DNA of 64,000 nt, taken from the NCBI GenBank assembly GCA_012862575.1, contig BLSF01000002.1:1054001-1118000 (forward strand), given 5' to 3'. The stretch is from Parietichytrium sp. I65-24A (taxonomy: Eukaryota > Sar > Bigyra > Thraustochytrida > Thraustochytriidae). Position 1 is the first letter of the stretch. Every line of letters starts with the position of its first letter. Under the pieces are notes generated by a model that searched no databases, was not told where the DNA came from, and saw nothing but the letters and a program-made list of their open reading frames with translations. The translations under genes and the position numbers were made by a program. Below, piece after piece: positions 17,090-28,155 of this stretch.

Positions 17090-19285
17090 CTCCTTCTGTT
17101 TCTCGCTCTCTTGCTCTCTCTCTCTCTCTCCGAGTCGAAGCAAAGGCTTGCTCGCGCCCGTCCACCTCTGTGCGCCCTCGCACTTGAACACTTGAAGCTA
17201 CGCTCTCTTTCTTATCACTCCTTTCGCGCTTGTCTCTTGCTGCTCTTTTCCTTCTTTTGCTTTTCTTGCTCTGCTTTCTTTCCTTTCTCCTTTTCTACTT
17301 TTCTCCTTTTCTCCTTTTCTATTCTCCTTTCTTTCTGTCTTCCTTTCTTGACTTTCTTGCTTGCTTGCTTGCTTTCCTCCCGCGTCTCCTGTCTACGCCA
17401 GCCCTATGCTCCGAGCTAATCCCACCAAGCACTACTTTTAATGGTAGCCGGGAGTACGGAGTGATCTCTTATGTGTGTTTATGGAGGTGTATAACACCCC
17501 GCGAAGTAGGAGTGGGTCCTAGGCGATTGGGCTATCGTTTTGCTCTATGATTCCACGATTCCTGGCACTCTAGGACGTCTGGTAAAAGGAACCAGGGAGC
17601 GTGGTGCTAATGTGTGGAGTAGGAAATAATAGCAGTGAGCAGGGAGTGATAGAGTGTGATAGATGAGGAATAGGCCGTCGGGACTAGCTTGAGAGGTAAT
17701 GATGAATAAGGTGTACTCCGCGTGGCTGAACTCTTCCCAATGTGTTAGACTTTAGCGCGTATGGAGATGTAGCAAAAGGAGCTAGGGGGATGATTAGCTC
17801 AATACTGGAGATTGCTAGCAGTTCAGACAAGGAAAAGTGACTGGCTTCTCTCTGATTGTGTCCCACACATCACGGAGAACTAGTAGAACTAATTATGCCT
17901 CAGTAAAAGTACTGGAGAAAATGTGGCGGCCCAGCCGGCCCGTCTAGGAGTATCTAAGAGGAGTATCACTGTCTCCTTCGCTGTCTCCTCGTCCTGCTCC
18001 CGGCTCCTGGGTTCTCTGCGCGAGAACCCGTTCTGGTTCTGCTGTTTACTCGCACATAGCGCGAGGCAAATCTGTGCGAAAAGGCCAAAAACAACTACAA
18101 GAGAAGAAGACGCGGAGGTTGTGAGCAAGACCAAACGGCACAAAAAGGCGCCAATCGGCACCAATCGGCACCGCCGTTATCACTTTGATGATCATAATAT
18201 GACGGGGTTCAAGAAAGCTTCGAATCGTGACAAAAACGTAGCAGATACAAAACTATGCAGAGTGAAAGCGGTGGATTTGTCGGAATGGCGTGCGATTGCG
18301 GTTGATGATATTGATGATGTGTCCGCTGTCTCGCCTTACACACCCATGTGCAGGGATTACCCACCGTCCTTTCCTGCACTCACAGTCGTTACACTGCTCA
18401 GTGCAGCAAAGTTATCAGTCCTTTCTTCTGTCGCGGCACTGAGTACTGACGGTACTCACTGTACTTCAACTCAGCGAACTGTGGAATGAATGAATGTGAG
18501 TTAGTGCGTGTGGTGTATGATGCGATGCAATTTGTCTGTCCACACTTCGTTTTACATCTCCTACTGTATTCATTGATCACTCGGTAGTACTGCCGAGGTT
18601 GTGAGGCCCGTCCATGCATAGGCCCCACTAATTTGTGGTTATTGGTCGTGGCACAGTGTTGCAGTGCAGTATTCGCTAACAAGAACGGTAGCAATAAACG
18701 AGAAGGCATCATAGACGCTCTGTAGCGAGAGACTAGCGCCCCGAGGGGGAGAGAAAGATAACGAAAGATTGTGCGTTGCATCGCCAACACACTGTGGCAC
18801 TGTTTGGCACTGGCAGCTGACAATGTCATTCATTCATTCATTCATTCATTTTCATTCACTGTCAATTGAAATGTTGACTGCCAGCGACTGAGTGTCGATC
18901 GCAACAATCGCAACAATCGCGACAATCGCGACAATCGCAGCAATCGCAACGCGGAAAAAGAAAACGAATGCAAAAGCAAGCCAACCGACAAAACAAACCG
19001 GAATCATTCAATCATTCATTTTTGCATTCTTGCATTGATTGTTCATACAACCAATCTTGCCTGAGAGAGAGAGCACAAGTAACGGCGTCAAACCTCAGCA
19101 GCTCAGCAGCTCAGCAGCTCAACAGCTCGTGCGTCTGGCTAGGTTCGGTTCGGGTTCGCAGTCGGGCGGCAGTGCTAGACCAAGCCTTTTGCTGCAAAAG
19201 AGTGTCTGCGCAGAGCCGGAATAGCAAAGTTGCCCAAGGGGGCGCGCCGCGGTGGTTGATGCACGTGGAGCAGTCAGCGCAGTAA
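17090..19285. other. Divergent intergenic region vWA/PDR (2.2 kb)
   Basis: The vWA-proximal side holds a TC tract (17099-17131) and C/T-rich DNA to ~17400. Further along are a CATT repeat (~18828-18858), a 9-bp minisatellite (18896-18953) and a short GA run (19061-19075) ahead of the PDR gene. ORFs here are short with no recognisable domains. As the gap between two divergent genes it should contain both promoters. Confidence 0.6.
18896..18953. repeat. 9-bp minisatellite
   Basis: About six imperfect copies of CAATCGCAA/CAATCGCGA in tandem, ~340 nt upstream of the PDR start codon. Confidence 0.85.
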
Positions 19286-22200
19286 ATGATGGAGGGCAAA
19301 GCGCTGAGTGCGCCGCTGCTGGACGAGGATGACGGGACGCAAGGAAGGCTCGGGCACGAGGCCAAAGTCGCAAACAGCAACCAAACGCTGTCGAACACGA
19401 GAGACTTTGCCGTTAAAGTGGCGGTGGACAGGGTCCGTGGCATGGTAGCCAATGCAAATTTGGTAGAGCTGAACGATAGAGGGGTGCTGGGCGAACTGCT
19501 CGAAGACCAGGCGCCGCGCAGAAAGGACGGAAAGAAGGATTGCACCGTGGACCTCTCCGCGAGCGTCGACCTCGAAAGCTACGATGTGAACGAGTTAGTC
19601 GCAGCAGCTTACGCAGCTTCCTTCTCCTTCCAGCGGTATCTGAGCGAGCACCACGCTGCAGTCGGCTGGAGCCCTCCTGGTCGCGAAGACGCGGACCGAG
19701 CTATGCACCAGCAGTTCCATGAGGACGTTTCCCAAGCATTGGAGAACTCGATACTTCGTTCCGGGGGCATAGAGAGACGGGAGTCGAACGCTCTGCTGGC
19801 GGACTTCTCCTCGGCGCAGGCTCTTCTTGAGCAAGGTGTGGATGGCTACATCTCCGCCATCAGCAAGCTTTTGAGCAGCGACATGGACGAAGCTGTCACG
19901 ATAACCTATGAAAGACTTTCGTACAGCGCTCTGAAACCAAAAATTAATACAGTGGATGGGTACCTGACAGTTGCGAGTCAGTTTGTGAGACTCTTTTGTG
20001 GCTGCTGCATTGTTGCCGGTAGGGCGGTGCGCAACGCCGTTCGCGGCCAAGCCCCTATTGAGTGGGAAGAAACCCAAATACTGAAAAATCTCTCTGGTAT
20101 CATCAAGCCAGGTCGACTGACGTTGGTCCTCGGGCCTCCGGGTTGCGGAAAGACTAGCTTTCTTCGAGCAATATCTGGGAAAACCTTTGGTGGCGGAAAC
20201 CCTGGGACAGTAACGACTGGAGACCTGAGGTATAACGAGAGAAGCGTTGAACGGATCACGAACCCGGCGGCTTGGGTATCTTACGTGGGCCAATCCGACG
20301 AGCATCAAGCGCTCCTCACTGTACGTGAAACACTTGAATTTGGCTTCAAATGTCGCAAGTCGGCATTCTATCAGGACCCCGATACGATGGAGCGCATCCG
20401 TCTTCGCTCCGGAGAGGCTGCAGTCAACCGCGTCAAGGCCCTGGGAGGCGCCGAGGTCGACATTGCTCTAGCTCTTCTGGGTCTTTCGGGCTGCGCGGAC
20501 ACTTTTATTGGCAACGAAAACCTAAAAGGTGTCTCCGGCGGTGAACGTCGCAGAGTCACGCTTGGAGAAATGCTTGTGACGGGAAGCCAGGTGATGTGCT
20601 GTGATGAAATCTCGACTGGTCTTGACAGCGCTGCGACTTTTGACATCACGGCGTACTTGAGGTCGGCTGCGCATGCTCTTCGCAAGTCCATCGTTGTCGC
20701 TCTTTTACAGCCACCTCCAGAGGTCATAGACCTGTTTGACGACATTATTGTCCTTGCAGAGGGCAACATCATCTACCATGGGCCAAGAGAGGACATTCAG
20801 AGCTACTTTGAAGGTCTGGGCTTTCGGCTGCCTGCGGGGAAAGATCTTGGCGACTTTATCGTGGAGCTGCCAACGAGGAACGGCCTCGACATGCAGATTG
20901 GGCCTGAGGAGCTCGAGGAGCGTGGGTTGCCACCTCCGCCCACAAATGCGGAAGAGTTCACTGAGCGCTGGCTTTTAAGCAAAGAGTACCAAGACCAACT
21001 GCGGGAGATTGCAAACGAGCGCAACGCCTTGCAGCCTGGAGGGTTTGATTATGACCATATGCCCCAGCGATCGATTTTCCGTGGTTTGTGGGATACGATT
21101 GTTTGGAGTATGCGCCTCCGTCTCCGCGATCGCATTCAAATTGTTGCGAGGATTGTCGCCAACATAGTGGTTGGATTCTTCTTTGGGACCCTGTTTTTCC
21201 AGCTCACGATTGATGACTGGTGGCTCAAAGCAATGCTGTTTGCCATGGCACTGATCTTTCTTGTCTCCACCGCTTTCCCTGTCGTTCAGATCATCAGCAA
21301 GCAGCGCCCTATATTTTACAAGCACGTCGAGGCTCGATTCTATAGCGCAAGTCAGTTTACGATTGCTCAATGGATCGTTTCGATGCCTTTTGTCTGTTTT
21401 GACGTTGCGTGCTTTGGAACAGCGCTCTATTGGATGTGTGGGTTGGCTCCGCACTTTTCCTCTTTCATGGTCTTCCTTATGGTGTGCGTCTCTTTCGGCT
21501 TTGCAATGAATACGTTGATGACCATGATTCCTTTCTTGACTCCCGACGAAGATACCGGCATTGTATGTGCAGCCCTTTACCTCATTCTCTCCGTTGTCGC
21601 ATCGGGAGCCTTGTCAACAGAGTCTATGATCCCTGTTATTTTCCGGTGGATGATCTGGGTGAATCCGTTTGCGTGGTCTTATCGCGCCCTCGCAATCAAC
21701 GAGTACCACACCCCGGAATACGACCATTGGCCGTGCAAGTTTAAGATTGTAGACATCAATCTTGTTCTTCCAGTCAACTGCTATGATTACTTTCTGACCG
21801 TACGTGAGGTTCGAAGTGACGATCAATACATCCCTCTCGCGGTGGTCGTTAACTTTGGCTTTGTGGCTCTCTTCCTCTCTGTGATGACATATGCGCTCTC
21901 TTCTGTCAGGTTCGAAAACGAGAAAGTGGGAGCCATCCCGGAGCAGAAGGAAACCCGCAAGGGTAAGACGAAGAAAGAAATGGACGCAGTCAAGAGGGAG
22001 TATGAGGCAGACAAGTACCTCGACGCTGTTTCACCTCGAGCCATACATGGACTAACGCAAGGGCTCCCAATGGTGTCCCCAATTCTGAACGCCAACTCCA
22101 GCGCTGCAGTCGTACCAAGCGGGCTGGAGGAGCTCACTCCACTTGCGGCTGGGAATGACGACGGAAACGGGGACGTTGTTCTCTCGCCTGCAGGGCTCAA

Positions 22201-24298
22201 CATGCTCCAAACGCCTGCGAAGACGCTGGTAATCAAGGATCTGTGGTACACGATTCCTATTCAAGGCGAGCCAATTGACTTTCTGAAAGGTGTGACGTTC
22301 TTTGCGAAACCTGGCCGTATGACTGCCCTCATGGGCAGTTCTGGGGCAGGGAAGACAACCCTCATGGACGTGATATCTGGACGCAAAACGGTTGGTTACG
22401 CTCGCGGAGATATTATGGTCAACGGGGAGGCTAAAGTCCAATACCAATTTGTCAAGTACACTGGCTACGTGGAGCAATTTGGGATCCACGCCAGTTGCGC
22501 AACCATCCGCGAGAGTCTCGAGTTCTCTGCTCATCTCCGTTTGCCTTCTGGCACGACGAATCAAATGATTCAAGACTACGTGCAGTCCGTTCTGGTGCTC
22601 CTGGAGTTGGACGATATCCAAAATGCTTTGGCCGGGACGCTTTCCATGGAACAGAACAAGCGCCTGACATTGGGCGTCGAACTTGTCGCCAACCCGAGCG
22701 TCGTCTTTTGCGACGAGCCGACTTCTGGCTTGGATGCGCGTGCTGCTGCAATCGTCATGCGTGTTCTTCTTAAAGTTGCCAGGTCCGGGCGAACTGTGGT
22801 GGCCACGATTCACCAGCCTTCTACAGCCATATTCAACTTTTTTGACGACCTTCTGCTTCTTAAGCGAGGAGGGGAAGTTGTCTACTTTGGGGAGCTCGGA
22901 GATAACTCCCAGCAGCTCATCAGCTACTTGGAGGCCGTGCCAGGAACGAAAAAGTGTCCAAGAGGGTACAACCCTGCCACCTGGATGCTTGAAGTTATCG
23001 GGGCAGGAACTGGCGCCGACGGAGCAGCAGCAGCGCAGCAAAAAGACTTTGCTGCCATTTACAAGCAGAGCAAGCTTCGGGTCAGTAATGAGGCAGAGCT
23101 GGACAAGATGGTTGCGAACTTTGATGGCACTGGGGCAAGTATCCTCACACCGCTTGGCGGCAGAGGGGACCGTGCAGGCCACGCGATGCGATCCACGGGA
23201 ATCTCGTCACCGGTCGCTTCCCCGTATTTTCATGCAAACCGGGATCAGGATTTGCACTACATCAGCTTGAACGAGGATGTGATGGAGCATCCAGACAACC
23301 GTATCTACGTGCGAGGACAACTGACGCAGATCAAGCTTCTTCTGAAAAGGAACATACAAACCTATTGGAGATCCCCTGAGTTTTCGCTAAACCGTCTTCT
23401 CGTGGTGATGCTCTTTACCATTGTGTTTGCATGCTTTTTTTTCATGAGTGAGTTGAACAATGCCTCCGATGTGCAGGGCAGACTGGTGAACATCTTCTTC
23501 TTTAGCTCACTCACTTGCATCTACAACCTCTATACCCTGGTCCCATTCGCTCTGAACCGCCGAGCGCTTTATTATCGCGAGCGCTCTGCAAACATGTACA
23601 GTGTGTGGGCTTTCAACTGGGCGGAAGGCCTGGTTGAAGTCCCGTGGATCATTGTTCAAGTGGTCGCGACGGTTCCGCTCATCTACTTCCTTACTAACTT
23701 GAATCAGGACACCTGGTTTCCGTTCGCGTATTTCACGGTGGCGATCTTTTTAATCTTGCTCCTCATGACAAGCATGGGGCTGTTCGCGGCATCGCTGTTC
23801 CCCGACGCGCTTGCCGCACAGCTCGCCAGCGTCGGGCTGCTTATCACCCTCATGACATTCTGTGGAATCATGGTGCCCAAACAGAATCTGCAATGGTACT
23901 ATGTGTGGCTGTACGAGATCAGCTTTTTCAAGTACAGTTCGGAAGGACTCATCAGTACGCAATTTCACAATCTCAAGGATGTGGTATGTCTACCAGATGG
24001 CGTTCCTCTTCACATGAATGATATGGTGAGAAAGTTTCTTCACAGAATTTTGCCCAAATTCGACGGGCTGTGTACCAAAAATCCGGACGGCGAGTTTGAC
24101 TGGAGGAATCCAATCAAGGCTTTGACGCAAATCAGCGGCATCACAATGCGCGCTGAAACCTTTGTGTTGGACGACTTTGCCAAAGACTACAAGTACGAGA
24201 ATAGATACCTCGATTTGGCTGTCCTGCTGGGATGGGTGATTGGACTGCGTCTGCTAACCTTCGTTATCATGAGCCTCATCAATCATCAGAAGCGATAA
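19286..24298 (+). CDS. Full-size PDR-type ABC transporter (ABCG family)
   Basis: A single-exon gene of 1670 aa with the reverse layout NBD-TMD-NBD-TMD of PDR proteins; two adjacent ATGs open it. NBD1 has Walker A GPPGCGKTS (~283), signature VSGGERRRVTLGE (~415) and Walker B CCDEISTGLDS (~440). TMD1 lies at ~610-870. NBD2 has Walker A GSSGAGKTT (~1016), a degenerate signature LSMEQNKRLT (~1121) and Walker B FCDEPTSGLDARAAAIVMR (~1145). TMD2 fills ~1360-1660. The canonical Lys in NBD1 and the Glu-Gln signature in NBD2 match plant PDR proteins rather than yeast Pdr5, whose NBD1 Walker A is degenerate. It is a plasma-membrane ATP-driven exporter, probably of lipophilic compounds. The ~280-residue N-terminal extension is typical in position, though its sequence is divergent. 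Confidence 0.97.
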   Translation: MMEGKALSAPLLDEDDGTQGRLGHEAKVANSNQTLSNTRDFAVKVAVDRVRGMVANANLVELNDRGVLGELLEDQAPRRKDGKKDCTVDLSASVDLESYDVNELVAAAYAASFSFQRYLSEHHAAVGWSPPGREDADRAMHQQFHEDVSQALENSILRSGGIERRESNALLADFSSAQALLEQGVDGYISAISKLLSSDMDEAVTITYERLSYSALKPKINTVDGYLTVASQFVRLFCGCCIVAGRAVRNAVRGQAPIEWEETQILKNLSGIIKPGRLTLVLGPPGCGKTSFLRAISGKTFGGGNPGTVTTGDLRYNERSVERITNPAAWVSYVGQSDEHQALLTVRETLEFGFKCRKSAFYQDPDTMERIRLRSGEAAVNRVKALGGAEVDIALALLGLSGCADTFIGNENLKGVSGGERRRVTLGEMLVTGSQVMCCDEISTGLDSAATFDITAYLRSAAHALRKSIVVALLQPPPEVIDLFDDIIVLAEGNIIYHGPREDIQSYFEGLGFRLPAGKDLGDFIVELPTRNGLDMQIGPEELEERGLPPPPTNAEEFTERWLLSKEYQDQLREIANERNALQPGGFDYDHMPQRSIFRGLWDTIVWSMRLRLRDRIQIVARIVANIVVGFFFGTLFFQLTIDDWWLKAMLFAMALIFLVSTAFPVVQIISKQRPIFYKHVEARFYSASQFTIAQWIVSMPFVCFDVACFGTALYWMCGLAPHFSSFMVFLMVCVSFGFAMNTLMTMIPFLTPDEDTGIVCAALYLILSVVASGALSTESMIPVIFRWMIWVNPFAWSYRALAINEYHTPEYDHWPCKFKIVDINLVLPVNCYDYFLTVREVRSDDQYIPLAVVVNFGFVALFLSVMTYALSSVRFENEKVGAIPEQKETRKGKTKKEMDAVKREYEADKYLDAVSPRAIHGLTQGLPMVSPILNANSSAAVVPSGLEELTPLAAGNDDGNGDVVLSPAGLNMLQTPAKTLVIKDLWYTIPIQGEPIDFLKGVTFFAKPGRMTALMGSSGAGKTTLMDVISGRKTVGYARGDIMVNGEAKVQYQFVKYTGYVEQFGIHASCATIRESLEFSAHLRLPSGTTNQMIQDYVQSVLVLLELDDIQNALAGTLSMEQNKRLTLGVELVANPSVVFCDEPTSGLDARAAAIVMRVLLKVARSGRTVVATIHQPSTAIFNFFDDLLLLKRGGEVVYFGELGDNSQQLISYLEAVPGTKKCPRGYNPATWMLEVIGAGTGADGAAAAQQKDFAAIYKQSKLRVSNEAELDKMVANFDGTGASILTPLGGRGDRAGHAMRSTGISSPVASPYFHANRDQDLHYISLNEDVMEHPDNRIYVRGQLTQIKLLLKRNIQTYWRSPEFSLNRLLVVMLFTIVFACFFFMSELNNASDVQGRLVNIFFFSSLTCIYNLYTLVPFALNRRALYYRERSANMYSVWAFNWAEGLVEVPWIIVQVVATVPLIYFLTNLNQDTWFPFAYFTVAIFLILLLMTSMGLFAASLFPDALAAQLASVGLLITLMTFCGIMVPKQNLQWYYVWLYEISFFKYSSEGLISTQFHNLKDVVCLPDGVPLHMNDMVRKFLHRILPKFDGLCTKNPDGEFDWRNPIKALTQISGITMRAETFVLDDFAKDYKYENRYLDLAVLLGWVIGLRLLTFVIMSLINHQKR

Positions 24299-24557
24299 AA
24301 GGCAGACCGTCGCCAATTTTACTTTTCGTATAACCGATACAAACACATTCACTTTTTAACGGACGAGAAATCCATCGATGACGGCGAAGATGTCGCAGCC
24401 CAATCTCGCGCAGTACACTGACGGCCGGGCTCACAATACAAGCAACGCTTCACTGGAGAACAGAACATTCTCAAGTCTCGTAATTAGACTGGAGAAAATA
24501 GATAGAGATATAAAGGAAGAAACGAAACGCAAAATATATTAGAAAACGAGCTTGGGT

Positions 24558-25771
24558 TTAGATTCTGCCGTCAATCGAGTTTCTGGATGGGACATTTGCA
24601 TGACGAGAGTCCAGATTACTGTTGATTGGGGTATCCACACGTGCGGAAGAGCGGTTCAAGTATGCATTGACGACATTGAGGTCCATATCCATCTTGCTGT
24701 CGCTAGAAGAAAGGCACAGAGAGGCGGTAGAAACCAAGCCCGCCAAACAGCTAATTACACCCACGGCGATGAGAATGCTGGCCACTGGCTTGCATGCATT
24801 TCTGAACCACACGTAGCAGAAGTATTGAAACACCTTGATCTTGCCACCCCCGCACCCGAAGGAGCTTTTGACCGCAGAGCTAGCGAGAGTGACTTCATCT
24901 AATCTCAGACTGTCTGAGATCGAGACCTGTGAGATCATGGCGGAGGTAATGTCTACGACCGAGCTGTTCATGATGTTGCACATCCAGTCGTTCGTAGCAA
25001 GGCGGAAGTACTGGACGTGAAGATGCGCTCCGATGCAGGCCTCGAGGTTGTCCTGGTAGATTACAAGGTTTGTGAGTAAAAATTCATTCGCGCACAATTT
25101 TTCTCGTGTAGATCGAAATGTTCACTTACCGGAGCCGATGTGAAGTCCTTGGTTCTGTCGCTGTACAGAGTTTGGCATAGTTTGAGATCGCCTAGAGAAA
25201 CGTCCATATCTTCCTCGTCTAGCCAATTGTTCATTCCCGCAGTCGTTTCATCCACAAAATCTGCAGCGAGGCAGCACCGGTCGTACATGGCGAGGCTAAA
25301 GTCCTGAAGCTCGCGCGAGGTCCCATCCAAGCTGTAGTTCTCAGCTGATACGGCGCTGTCAATGTTGGAGATGAAGTCGAGCGTGAGGACCCCACCCACA
25401 ACGGTCATGATTGAAGCCGCGATGCAGAAGAACAACCCGATTTTCGTGGCGATCGGTTTTTCCAGAATCGAGGCAGTCGAGGTTGCCCACGCGCAGAGGA
25501 AAAGGACTATCGACACAAAGAACGCCCCGTTCACCAGCATTTGCAAGTACGGCGACTGGTTCATCACGGTGAGTACATACACACCAAACCCATAGAATGG
25601 GTCCTTCTTCACCGAGTGCGCTGCGAACAGTGCCACTGCCGACCCCACGGCGCTGACCATGCTGGACACCGCAATCACAGTAAACCACGTGCGATCTGCT
25701 TTCTCTTCGCCCACCTCCTTCGCCAACCTCGCGCTCCTTCGCGCCGACTCATACTCCGGGTAATAGCTCAT
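24558..25771 (-). CDS. Tetraspanin-like four-TM protein (two exons)
   Basis: Exon 1 is 25130-25771 and exon 2 is 24558-25052, giving 378 aa. The 77-nt intron (25053-25129) begins GTAAGT and ends CCAG, in phase 0. Without splicing the frame stops 20-odd codons into the intron. The fourth TM helix lies entirely in exon 2, which supports the join. Topology follows tetraspanins: TM1 (TWFTVIAVSSMVSAVGSAVA), a short loop, TM2 (NGAFFVSIVLFLCAWA), TM3 (GLFFCIAASIMTVVGGVLTL), a long Cys-containing loop (CC, then single Cys and a GCGGG turn), TM4 (ILIAVGVISCLAGLVSTASL) and a polar cytosolic tail. A strict CCG motif is absent (CCL instead), so it is a divergent tetraspanin or an analogue. It would organise membrane microdomains. 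It is convergent with the PDR gene, 259 nt away. Confidence 0.82.
25053..25129 (-). other. Intron of the tetraspanin-like gene
   Basis: 77 nt, donor GTAAGT, acceptor TACCAG, phase 0. Splicing joins the codon CCG to GAC and connects the two open frames exactly. Confidence 0.88.
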
Positions 25772-28149
25772 CCTCCTCTCCCCGCTCCAGCGCGCCTTCC
25801 ACGATGCGGGAACGCGTCTTGCCTTGGCCGCAATTAACCAACCAACCAACCAACCCTCTGCACAATCGCTCGCAGCTTGCTATGCACGGGCAGCCTCGCG
25901 GGTCAAAGGCGGGGAGTACGCGCTGCGCACAGCTGACACACACAATCACACAATCACACAATCCACAATAATCAATGACTGACAAGAAGTACTGACAAGA
26001 AAGAAAGTAGCTGCCAACTTACTTACTTGCCAACTACCGTTTGGCCTAATCGCGGACAGGGCCAGAGTACGAAGTACTTACTGTTAGTACAGACGATGGT
26101 GCGCACCTTGCGAGTAAGGCAGCGTATACACTGAACGGTAGCGTTGTGGATGGTACACGGAGTAGATATGAGTACATGATGGTACGTGAAGGTAAGTGGG
26201 ATTTAGTGGGGCTGGGAGGTGCTTACAGTTGACTTGGCTGGAGCTACGCTGGCCGTGGCTGTGAGTGTTGTGAGAGAGAGTGTGTGTCTCTAACATAGAG
26301 AGTTCGGACGTACCTGGTACTGAGAGTACTGAGTGTAAGTTAAGCTTATACGTAGAGCAGTACCGGATGTCAGAGCTACTAGAGTTAGCTCGTGCATCGT
26401 GCCTGCTGTGCCAGGGAAGCTTTATGAACTGGCCGGATTACAGATTACAGAAATGACAGCCTACATCCTACAGATCTCGGGTGGATAGAGTGAACGGTGA
26501 CCAAGGGGAAGTAAACGCTACAAGATAGCTATTCGATACGGTTTGAAAAGTTATCCATTCCAACAGAGTGTGGCGCAACAGCGCACACCACTGTCACTTT
26601 CCACATTGCCTAACCTCGATCAAGTGGCTTTCTAATATGGTAGGAGTTTGTTATCGCATGCTTAATACAAGACAGCCCTCCTCGTTCTAGACTTTCATCT
26701 GATGGATGGTAGGGCAGGTGCACACCTTGTCCGACTTTTTCTAACCTCACAGGTATGTCTAAGGTTTGTCATAAGACAGTATCAGGGCGAAGCATATGTA
26801 GTACGGTACCATACTGCTAGTGCAGCAACTCAAAAAATAGATCGTTTCAGGCTCTGGTTGTTGTAGAGAGTGGATAGCTTTTGTGTTAGTAGTGCCAAAG
26901 TGATTCATGTGTCTCATGATCCATGGTCCACATGCCATTCGTTTCACTTGCGCAATGAAGAGGTGCGGAAATTGACAATGTGAATGGGTATGCTAAAGTG
27001 CTTAAAAAGGTCTGAACACATGACGATATCTCTCTCACGGCATCGTCCCATGAAGGCAGTCAGGCCAACGCTTGTTCGTCCGCTGGAATGTTGCTGTAAC
27101 TCACTTGCTGTTTGGCTTGAACTCCTCCCCTCCTCCGCTGCTCGTTTCGCAGCACTGAGTTCCTCACGGAGAGCTCTCTCTCTCTCTCTCACCCCACCTT
27201 CCGATAGGGTTTGTTTACGCTCTCACTTCGTGACTGTCTCTCTCTCTCTCTCTTGTTCTTTGAGCTAGAGGAAGCGTTGCTCAATTCACCACCCAACTAT
27301 GCAGGCGTTACCGCTGCTCACTGTCGTTCGCTTCCGCCACATTCCGCCACCCCACTCTGGCAGGGGTTACAGCTGCCCACTGTCGTTCGCCTCCTGGATT
27401 AAAAAGCTTATGCGGACCAAATCCTGTTGCCGGCCTCCCCCCAATGTGTGCGATGGAGTGAATGAATGAATTGCTCACGTACAAAGGAAGCGACGATTTC
27501 TTTCGAGTTTTTGGTACCGGTACCGGTACTAGTACCGGTAAGCTTTGCTGGCAACATGATCGCGTTTCAGACCGTCTAAGTTGCCCCATCCTGAGTTGTA
27601 ATGTAATGCCCGGATCGCTCCGGGAAGTAGAATGCAGTGGCCCATTCGCAAGCTTTCGGAGTCTTGCATCACAGGCGGCTCCAATCGCTTGGTCCCTCCA
27701 ACGCGGCTGTCACCTTGCGACTGACACAGACCTTGCGACCTCTCGCGCGCCGGAGCAGTGCGTGCCACTTTCATCCGTCAAATATCCGCCACATATTTCT
27801 GTATACGAATTTGGCATACCGTAAGTGCCATCGTCGCCATCACGCCCATCCTCATCGCCATGCGTTCTGCGTTGTATCTGACGCAGTCCAGTCGCAGCAA
27901 TAGCTCCCGTTTCGCCCAGGTTCCTGCGGTCAGACAGCTTAGCTAGTCGTCCGTATGGAGAGATTCAACTCAGGAGATGTTCAAAGTTGTGGGTTCAGAC
28001 GGGAAAGGTCCTCAATTAATAAGGGTGTCATGAACTCACCACACCCACTGCAACTTGCCAAGAAGAAGAAACTGGACTTTTTCTCAATCAAAAGCAAAAG
28101 AGTACATACAACAAAGGAACACATGTGATAATTTTCTTGTTAAGATCAA
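25772..28149. other. Gene-poor intergenic region (2.4 kb)
   Basis: Contains an (AACC)n run near 25834-25855, GTAC-rich patches (26066-26096, 26312-26336, 27513-27541) and two TC tracts at about 27176-27190 and 27238-27253. No ORF carries a recognisable domain. The TC tracts resemble those found upstream of minus-strand genes elsewhere, so an unrecognised minus-strand transcript is possible. Confidence 0.5.
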
Positions 28150-28155
28150 TTTATT
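28150..28155 (-). terminator. AATAAA overlapping the stop codon of the phosphatase fusion
   Basis: The last codon CAA plus stop TAA plus the next A form AATAAA. The next gene on this strand (mPGES2-like) has the same arrangement. Confidence 0.5.
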
